Shown: in pieces, positions 58,021-64,000 of the stretch | How the letters are laid out: each line of letters opens with the position of its first letter | Numbering within the stretch: the stretch's first letter is position 1 | Assembly (NCBI GenBank): GCA_013397115.1 | Contig: VWZW01004128.1 | Coordinates: forward strand, 1,046,437-1,110,436 | Source: Edolisoma coerulescens | Lineage: Eukaryota > Chordata > Aves > Passeriformes > Campephagidae | Reading direction: 5' to 3' | DNA length: 64,000 nt | Notes under the pieces: model-generated | What the model saw: only the letters and a program-made list of their open reading frames with translations | Told to the model about the DNA's origin: nothing | Databases searched by the model: none | Position numbers and translations under genes: made by a program

Positions 58021-58189
58021 TTTAAAAAATGGTTATTTTAAAACAGAATGGGTTTGAATTCCTCATGGGTTTAATCAATCCAACCTTTCCCACTGAAGGG
58101 GGAATTGCTTGTCTAGCAGAAGTGATTGCCCTACAGAATACAGAGGCTTCAGGAGATTGTTTGGTCCATCCCCAAATCATCTCAACGAT

Positions 58190-58640
58190 CACACACAAAA
58201 CACTTCCACTGATGATTTGTGATTCCATCTGGTTTTGAAAACTTCCAGCAGCCAAAATTCCAGGCCTTCCCAGCTAGTTTGTACAAGTGCTTTACAAACC
58301 TTAATACCAGATAGTGGTTTTTCATATCTAAATTAAATCTTCTCCCAGCAATCCAAGCCAATTTAAGCCAATGGCTTCTTGACCTATCCTCAGTGGGCAT
58401 GGAGAACAGGTTTTCTGTTTCTTTTTTCAGCAAGGCTTCACATATCAGAGAAGTTATTCCCACTTCCTCAGATCTTCAATTTTCTAGATTCACCAAGCTC
58501 ATCTCTTTCAATCTTTGTTGATAATTACATTGTCTAGATCTTGGATCTTTCTTGCAGTGGTTTTTTGTACTTTCTCTCACTGTCTTCTACAGTGGACAGA
58601 AACTTCAACATAAGTTCTGCTCAGTCCTTATAGACACTGG
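58190..58640 (-). mobile_element. Old CR1 LINE copy (sauropsid-type), antisense
   Basis: It reads TTTTCATATCTAAATTAAATC, CCCACTTCCTCAGATCTTC, TTTTCTAGATTCACCAAGC, CATCTCTTTCAATCTTTG and TTTTTTGTACTTTCTCTCAC. This is the antisense order of the region downstream of RT in old CR1. The copy is heavily diverged and faces the one at 57,190. Confidence 0.55.
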
Positions 58641-58826
58641 AAAAAGCACGTTTTGCTTTTGGCATTGAATCCACAAAACTTTGTGTTTGTCTTTGGGCAT
58701 TTAAAAATTTTTCTTTAGGGAATAGAAGACTTTATCACATCTCTCAGACCAGTATTATTATTTAAAAATGATTCTGCAGTGGCACTTGGAGTTTGAACAG
58801 AGTTATAATCTGTTGTGGGACATGAA

Positions 58827-58945
58827 TAGAATCATAAAATCACAGAGTCATTAAGGTTGGAAATGACCTCCAAGATCATCGAGTCCAAGCGTTGACCCAG
58901 CATTGCCAAGTCCATCACTAAACCATGTCCTTAAGTGCCACATTA
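58827..58945 (-). mobile_element. CR1 LINE 3' fragment, group C, short
   Basis: It reads AGAATCATAAAATCACAGAG, TCATTAAGGTTGGAAATGAC, GATCATCGAGTCCAAGCG and CACTAAACCATGTCCTTAAG, then stops. Only about 120 bases are left. Confidence 0.92.
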
Positions 58946-59324
58946 TGTAGCACAAATGTGTAGAAAACCTTTTACCTTTGAAAATGTGTAATTTGGGGAA
59001 AAAAACTGTTAACTGGATGAGAGCAGAGGCAGGAAGAACAATTCTTGACTAATAAGTGGTAGCAACTGCAGCTTTAATAACAATAAAATCAAATAGAGAC
59101 TTCATTCTGGTAGTGGGAATTCAGCCTTAAAACCAGACGACGAATTAAACCAGAATTAGACATTTTAAATCCAGAATTTTTTTAAATTTTCTATTTTTTT
59201 TCCATTTTCTTATTTTCCTATACACCTACTTATATTTCAGAGGTTCCTGTTTCAGGCTCATTATTTCGCAAGTGCACCATAAAAAGGAGGTTTTCAGTTA
59301 CTCTCTGGATACTTTGATGCCTCT
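58946..59324. other. AT-rich unique non-coding DNA
   Basis: Nothing recognised. A T-rich patch lies near 59,180-59,220. Confidence 0.55.
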
Positions 59325-59480
59325 GGAAGTCCCGGAATGGTTTGGGATGGAAGGGACCTTAAGATTGTCCCATACTAGCCCCTCTGCCATGGGCAGGGAA
59401 CCTTCCACTAGACCAGGTTTCTCAAAGCCACATCCAACCCATCCTTGGGGATGCACAGTCACAGGGAAGAACAGGACACT
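59325..59480 (-). mobile_element. CR1 LINE 3' fragment, group A, internally deleted
   Basis: It reads CCGGAATGGTTTGGGATGG, AAGGGACCTTAAGATTG, CTGCCATGGGCAGGGAACC, TAGACCAGGTTTCTCAAAGC and, after a deletion of the central block, GTCACAGGGAAGAACAGGAC. Confidence 0.9.
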
Positions 59481-59960
59481 GAGATTTTCAGAGCTGAAAT
59501 CTCCCTCGATTCACTCTCTGCAGTGCTTTCCCTGCATCCTTCGTACCGGCAGCTCCTGGACCACGGCTCCTCTGCGTCCTCCAATTTTTCCTCCTGATTA
59601 TCCAGGTGCAGCACTGCTGAACCGAGCGAAAGATCACTGGTGTTTTGTCATGGAGTCAAGTGGAGTGAGGGATTTGTTCCGACCTCTGAGTTTTCCTCGC
59701 CACCAGCCCGGTTTAGCCCCGTTCCCTCACCGTTGTGTTACATCTGTTGCTCTCAGCATGGGCTCCTTTAGCTCTGTCAACATCACTTTCAATTGCCACT
59801 TGTCATCCCTGCTCCAAGCTCGATTTAGTATCTCCGGCTTCCATAAGCAAAACTTATCACCGGGATTACTGAGAGTATTGCACACGCTTTATTGATGAGG
59901 TGATTGACTTATCATTGCCTCGGAGACAAAATTTTTTATATTGGCTCGTGGTTTTTATTT
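59481..59960. other. CpG-retaining repeat-free block, possible conserved non-coding element
   Basis: CpGs are far more frequent here than in neighbouring unique DNA, although it is not a GC-rich island. The right part has ordered homeobox-like words (TTGATGAGGTGATTGAC, TTATCATTG). A 207-codon plus-strand frame (59,272-59,895) crosses it, starting inside CR1. It has no recognisable domain and I do not call it a gene. An enhancer or an exon of a non-coding RNA are alternatives that sequence alone cannot separate. Confidence 0.35.
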
Positions 59961-62900
59961 TCCTAATTCAGATGCAATCAGATGGCTCCAGAAAAGGAAG
60001 GGTCAAATGTAGCAATGCTCAGATAAATCCAGGCGAAATGCCACTAAAATCCACAGCTATTGCAGCTATAACCAGATGTAACTGATGCAGGAATGCACAA
60101 AGTATTGAAAATCATTTCTTTATGGCTCGTGATTCCTCCTTGTGACGTACCAGACCTGCCAGGTAGTCACCAGCTTGGGACACGTATTGCTGCCACTGCA
60201 GTACTTGATGAAAACATCTGTTTTATGCCAGATTTTGCTCAGTCCTGGAATTCGAGTCTCTCTTGGACTTTAAATAGACTGAAATAAGGTTGTTCAGGGA
60301 TTAGCTGGCTTTTTCCAGACTCCTTTTACTGTTGCTATAATATCTTTTTTATTAAATTGCTCACAGGTAACAACATACGGATGTGCTGTGATAAGCTCTC
60401 TGAGCTGTGCTGTTTTCAGGGAATCTTAGGTCACTGGATGGATGTCTGGAAATAGGAAATAAGAATCAGCCTTGGTTTTGTGAAGCATTCAGGCCGACTT
60501 GTGTTTATTGCTGGGCTCCTTGCAGTTGACTGGTTTGGTGTATAAGGCATTTGAGTGGAAAACAGCATTTTTATCAAAGAAAAAGGAGCTTTTCCAACTG
60601 TGCGTTTGGCCAATTAATTCAGGATTGAAAACTTAAGTACTGCTAAAAACCCAGCTTTATTTTGTCTAGCAGGCTTCAGGAAAGCCACAAACCCATTCTA
60701 ATTACTAAAAAGAGCAGGAAAATATAGTAAAAGAAGATAGGAATATGGGACGGAAATGGGGGAATAATTTCTTATTTAAATCTGAAAAGAAACTGGACCA
60801 AGCAAAGAAAGAAATTTCTGAAAAGAAGTTTTGTGGGGTTTTGTTTGATTTCTTTGTTTGGTTGTTTTTTTGTTGTTGGGTTTTTTGTTGTTGTTTTTGG
60901 GGGGTTTTGTTTGTTTGTTTGGGGGTGGAGGGTTTTTGTTGGTTTTGTTTGGGTTTTTGTTTGTTTTTTCAAGTGGAGACTCCTTAAGCACAAATGTAAA
61001 ATCATCCTAAATAAATAATTCCTGGAACATTTTAAAATCTGGAGAAACTGATTTGTACATACTCCAGACAAACATTCAGGCTTTCTCCTTCATGTAATTG
61101 CAAGGATAAGTTGCTCTTTGTTCTTCCCTTATGTTTACATGGATATTGGGAGTGACACAGCAACTGTGTCCTAATGGGATAAATTAAGCACTCACTGACA
61201 CTTTCTTTTGATATATTTTTTAGTTACCTCACTTTTCCTGAACTTACCAACACTTCCAGTCGATCCAAAACAGGAGGGAAGTTAATAGCACCTTAGATTA
61301 TATACCTGATGTTAAGAACATAATCCAAATGATAACCTAAACCCCCTCACTTTATTTAATGCAAGTTATTTGTCTGGGTTCTCCTGCTTTGTAGAAAAGT
61401 CCTTTAGTATAGGAATGAAATTCCACTGAGTTATTTGTGAGTATGCAATGGGATGTAATACAAATTTTTACAGTGAAGCCAAATCCACATAGTTTAGGAA
61501 AAAAGTAACTAAGAGGACAATAGGATTACCTTTCCATAAATATTTCAGTAGTCCAGCTATTAAGAGGTTATGATTTAAGATGATTCACAAAACAAACCTG
61601 TGAGCCAAAAGGAAACTCCTTCCAAAGAGTGGAAGAAATTCCCTAAAGACACAGGCAGCCTAAGTGGATAATCATCCCAGCAGGGATGAGGTGAAAGCAT
61701 CACAGTTGGGCTTATTCAAATTTCGGCTGAGATCCTCCATTTCATCTTCACAGAGGAATCAGGGCAGTTTTCCAAAGCAGAAACCCATTGACAACTTCAC
61801 CCCCAAGTCACGTTTGCCAAACCCCTCCAGGTACATGGGTCTGACCTCCAGGAGTTTTGCTCACATGGAATGAAATCCCTGCTTCCACTTTGGGAAACGC
61901 CACACAGCAGCTGGTGAACGGGCAACCTCCTCCCACTAAAAGATGAGAAACATGAAGATTAAGCTGTTTTAATAAAATTTTGGCCCCTGGAGCTTTTGGT
62001 TCCCATACAGCTGACTGTATATTTTTCAGATTTATAGATGTTATCACAGTGGGATGGAACAAAGCTGTTAATTATTTGGGTTTTTTCCCCTAAATCCAGA
62101 GAAAGCAACATCTTAATGACGCACAACGCCTTGCCTTGCTTATGTAAAAGACCCGACTTCCACACCATGCCAAAAACCCACCCTTGGTCTTTCTAAAAGC
62201 TGTTACAGATCAATAAGCAGCTGTTAATAACAAGGACCAGCCCCGCTCCACACAATGAGGTTTGCAACAGCTCAAATTCCTCAGAAGAAAAATGTCCCAA
62301 GAGAATGTGCAGCATTATTATTGTATGAATAACGCACGTATTGATTAAGCAGTATTTCTCCAGTTCCAAAATGCAAAACCAGCAAGATGCAGCCTGCAAA
62401 CCAAAGCAGTCATATGAGATTTATCCCACTGTAATTTTTATGATTGCTGTCCCTTGGAATACTTGGGCTGTTTTATACTGGAACGTGTTTATATATTTCT
62501 TTTCTTATTTACTTTCATGAGGCTCACGCTGGAGGTAAATTTGATTTGTACTGAAAATTACTGCAAAATTTTCACAGTGGTTTTTGAAATGTAATCTATG
62601 CTTCTTGCAGGATTAACTTGCTCTTCCTCCCCCCCCAAAATACCACCCAGCAAGACACAGTGTGTTGCACATGTAGCTGTAGTCAGAGGATTTTGCAGAC
62701 GACAAGCAGACAGCTGTATTTCGTTATCAGTATATTTTTATGTCCCTTCTCCTAAGGGATTTTCTTCAGAGTCCACAGAAATAAATGATTATCAATGCAG
62801 CAAAAGATGGAGGAAACTGCTCCGATAGCAGTTTGGTGCTGTAAAACCCTGAAGTTTATGGAGGCTCAGGTGGCCCCTAGCCCTTTTAAAGCTTTTTTTA

Positions 62901-63220
62901 GCAGGGCTACTGGTGCAGAACTCCATTTCTGAACAGGCAGCTGGCTTGTCAGTCCCTTGTTAAAATGAATTGTTGGTTAAAGGCTCTATCAAGAAAATCC
63001 TCTTTATAACTCCTTTTGCAAGCCAGCCACCACGTAAAGCTGCTGTCGCTCGGCAAATAAAAAGCAAACCCCTCGCAGGTACAGTTGTACTCCAGACTGC
63101 TCTATCAAAGCTCTTTGGCTGGGCGAACCTCCAGTCTAGGGCTTCAATTTGTGGTGTTTTGGAGAGAGTTAGTGGCTTTAGAGGCAGCGAGTTGGTGGAG
63201 GAAGGGCACAGACCTGCCAG
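59961..63220. other. Unique non-coding DNA around a GT-only tract
   Basis: No gene or dispersed repeat recognised in 3.2 kb apart from the tract at 60,828-60,968. A run of nine C lies at 62,629-62,637. The frames near 60,745-61,071 are artefacts of the GT tract. Confidence 0.6.
60828..60968 (+). repeat. 141-bp G/T-only low-complexity tract with several G runs
   Basis: The plus strand is almost purely T and G in TTTTG, TTGTTG and TTTGTTTGTTTG patterns. It has runs of 3-6 G near 60,835, 60,880, 60,900, 60,921, 60,929 and 60,949. Strand composition is extremely skewed, with all purines on the plus strand being G. G-quadruplex formation on the plus strand is possible. It gives spurious frames on both strands. 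Confidence 0.9.
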
Positions 63221-63612
63221 AGAATCGTGGAATCATTAAGGTTGGAAGACCTGTAAGATCACTGAGTCCAACCATTCACCCAGTACTGCCAAACTCACCA
63301 ATAAACCCTGTCCCCAAGTGGCACATCTACACTTTAATGGGCATTTCCAGGGAAAGGTGGATCCACCACTCGCCCTTTACAATGCTTGGCCATCCTTCCA
63401 GCGAAGAATTTTTCCTAATATCCAACTTGAATCTCCCCTGGTGCAACTTGGGGTCGTTTCCTTCTATCTCATCTCTTGTTATTTGGGAGAAGTGACCAAC
63501 CCCCGCCTGGCCCCATCCTCCTGTCAGGGAGTTGTAGAGTGATGAGGTGCCCCCTGAGACCCCTTTCTACAGAACAGACACCCCCAGCTCCCTCAGCCGT
63601 TCTTGGGGTTCC
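63221..63612 (-). mobile_element. CR1 LINE 3' fragment, group C, ending at a CpG island
   Basis: It starts GAGAATCGTGGAATCATTAA and runs through CCATTCACCCAGTACTGCC, CCTAATATCCAACTTGAATC, CCTGTCAGGGAGTTGTAG and CAGCTCCCTCAGCCGTTC. The minus strand reads ERLRELGV near the right end, which is CR1 ORF2 sequence. The upstream gene promoter begins immediately to its right. Confidence 0.92.
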
Positions 63613-63781
63613 CTCCCGAGGAGGGAGAAAGTGAAGAGGGCAGTGAGGATGAGGAGGGCGGGGAACAGAGAACATTCCCGGGAGCGGCGGCGGGCGGGGA
63701 GCGGCTCCTGAGGGACGGCCCCGGGCCGCGCCCTGAGGGGGGAGGTGCTGAGGGGAGGAGGCGGGGCCGCCCCCTCCGCCG

Positions 63782-63786
63782 ATTGG
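63782..63786 (-). promoter_or_regulatory. Inverted CCAAT box (NF-Y type)
   Basis: GATTGGCAG at 63,781-63,789 is the reverse complement of CCAAT with good flanks for NF-Y. It sits about 60 bp upstream of the ZNF143-type motif, as often seen in CpG-island promoters. Confidence 0.6.
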
Positions 63787-63822
63787 CAGCCGGGTGAAGG
63801 GGACGGGACACCGTGTCGCTGT

Positions 63823-63841
63823 GCACTCTGGGAATTGTAGT
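63823..63841 (-). promoter_or_regulatory. ZNF143/THAP11-type motif
   Basis: The minus strand reads ACTACAATTCCCAGAGTGC, the widely known promoter motif bound by ZNF143 and THAP11 in vertebrates. It usually lies close to the start site of housekeeping genes. The match is nearly perfect over 19 bases. Binding itself is inferred. Confidence 0.8.
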
Positions 63842-63846
63842 TCAAA

Positions 63847-63854
63847 GGGGGCGG
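63847..63854 (+). promoter_or_regulatory. GC box (SP/KLF type)
   Basis: GGGGGCGG follows the ZNF143-type motif by five bases. A further GC box (GGCGGGG) lies at 63,760-63,766. Confidence 0.65.
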
Positions 63855-63876
63855 TGCGGCCGGCGGCAGCGGCGGG

Positions 63877-63969
63877 ATGAGGACTACAACGATGGGGGAG
63901 GAGGGAGGGACACGTGGTCGCGGTGGGCGGGACCTCGGCGGTCACGTGATGTTTGGGTGCCGGCGGTGA
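63877..63969 (+). CDS. Short open frame (30 codons) in the probable 5' leader; possible upstream ORF
   Basis: An ATG at 63,877 opens a 30-codon frame ending in TGA at 63,967-63,969, before the splice donor. Two further ATGs (63,892 and 63,949) share the frame and the same stop. The peptide is Gly/Arg-rich and low in complexity, with no recognisable domain. If transcription starts upstream of it, it would be an upstream ORF in a 5' leader and would reduce initiation at the main start codon. If transcription starts further right, it is not in the mRNA at all. I do not regard it as a protein-coding gene. Confidence 0.25.
   Translation: MRTTTMGEEGGTRGRGGRDLGGHVMFGCRR
63911..63916. promoter_or_regulatory. 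E-box CACGTG, first copy
   Basis: Context GGACACGTGGTC. CACGTG is bound by USF, MYC/MAX and MiT-family factors. Confidence 0.6.
63943..63948. promoter_or_regulatory. E-box CACGTG, second copy, CLEAR-like
   Basis: Context GGTCACGTGATG. GTCACGTGAC is the core preferred by TFEB/MiT factors in lysosomal and autophagy gene promoters, and this copy matches nine of those ten bases. It is also a good USF site. Two such boxes 32 bp apart are notable, but the target gene is not visible. Confidence 0.6.
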
Positions 63970-63983
63970 CGGGCGCGCGGCGG

Positions 63984-63992
63984 CAGGTGAGG
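63984..63992 (+). other. Consensus 5' splice donor (CAG|GTGAGG), probable end of exon 1
   Basis: CAG at 63,984-63,986 is followed by GTGAGG, a strong donor. In a CpG island next to promoter motifs this suggests a short first exon ending at 63,986 and an intron that leaves the window. It is the best evidence for a plus-strand gene. Confidence 0.55.
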
Positions 63993-64000
63993 GGCGCGCG

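Larger units (their letters stand above)
63613..64000 (+). promoter_or_regulatory. CpG-island promoter of an unidentified gene
   Basis: GC content and CpG frequency jump sharply at about 63,640 and stay high to the window end, unlike any other part of the 64 kb. There is no TATA box. Visible elements are a GC box near 63,760, an inverted CCAAT box at 63,782, a ZNF143/THAP11-type motif at 63,823-63,841, a GC box at 63,847 and CACGTG E-boxes at 63,911 and 63,943. This is the standard make-up of a housekeeping promoter. The splice donor at 63,987 suggests transcription to the right. Such promoters are often bidirectional, so a minus-strand transcript from here is also possible. The downstream gene cannot be named from the window. 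Confidence 0.8.

Noticed and set aside
59272..59895. 207-codon plus-strand open frame
   Set aside because: It begins inside a CR1 fragment and runs into unique sequence without any known domain. It is longer than most chance frames, so the region is kept as a finding, but not as a gene.
60745..61071. Phe/Val/Trp-rich and Lys/Asn/Pro-rich frames on opposite strands
   Set aside because: They are translations of the GT-only tract and not proteins.
63469..63945. 158-codon minus-strand frame over the CpG island
   Set aside because: It is a Pro/Arg/Ala-rich frame, as expected from GC-rich DNA, and its end reads into CR1. It would cross the promoter motifs.

Overview
The window looks like nuclear DNA from a bird. 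More than 40 pieces of CR1, the dominant avian LINE, are scattered over both strands, together with avian-type endogenous retrovirus LTRs and short AT- or GT-rich simple sequence. A songbird or another neoavian is my best guess from the LTR types, but I cannot fix the species. No complete protein-coding gene, tRNA or rRNA is recognisable. Nearly all long open frames are chance frames or run through CR1.

Layout. 1-20,100: unique non-coding sequence broken by CR1 pieces. 20,115-22,223: a short, coding-less ERVL-like provirus on the minus strand. It has a full-length LTR at 21,640-22,223, a deleted LTR at 20,115-20,419 and a repeat-bearing internal segment. 22,270-51,700: more unique sequence with CR1 pieces, including very old CR1 copies at 22,270-22,900 and 48,440-49,860. 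51,730-52,415: a CR1 copy broken by a truncated ERV LTR. 53,880-54,480: a probable second type of ERV LTR. 57,190-58,640: two old CR1 copies facing each other. 60,828-60,968: a striking GT-only tract. 63,600-64,000: a CpG-island promoter with GC boxes, an inverted CCAAT box, a ZNF143/THAP11-type motif, two CACGTG E-boxes and a consensus 5' splice donor. This is the only sign of a host gene: a probable first exon of a plus-strand gene that continues beyond the window.

For reference I sort the CR1 3' ends into four groups by their tails, without giving library names. Group A has GATGATCTTTAAGGTCCC. Group B has GATGATCCTTGTGGGTCCC. Group C, read antisense, has TCATTAAGGTTGGAAAAGAC. Group D, read antisense, has GGTCAGGCTGGAAGGGACCA. 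A separate old group resembles the CR1 lineages seen in turtles and other sauropsids. Strand '+' means that CR1 is in sense, with its ATTCTATGA-like 3' tail on the right.

All family names come from recognising sequence, not from a search. I found no new biological system. The points most worth a second look are the promoter, the LTR/CR1 junction, the reduced ERVL element, the GT tract and several repeat-free blocks that may be conserved non-coding elements.
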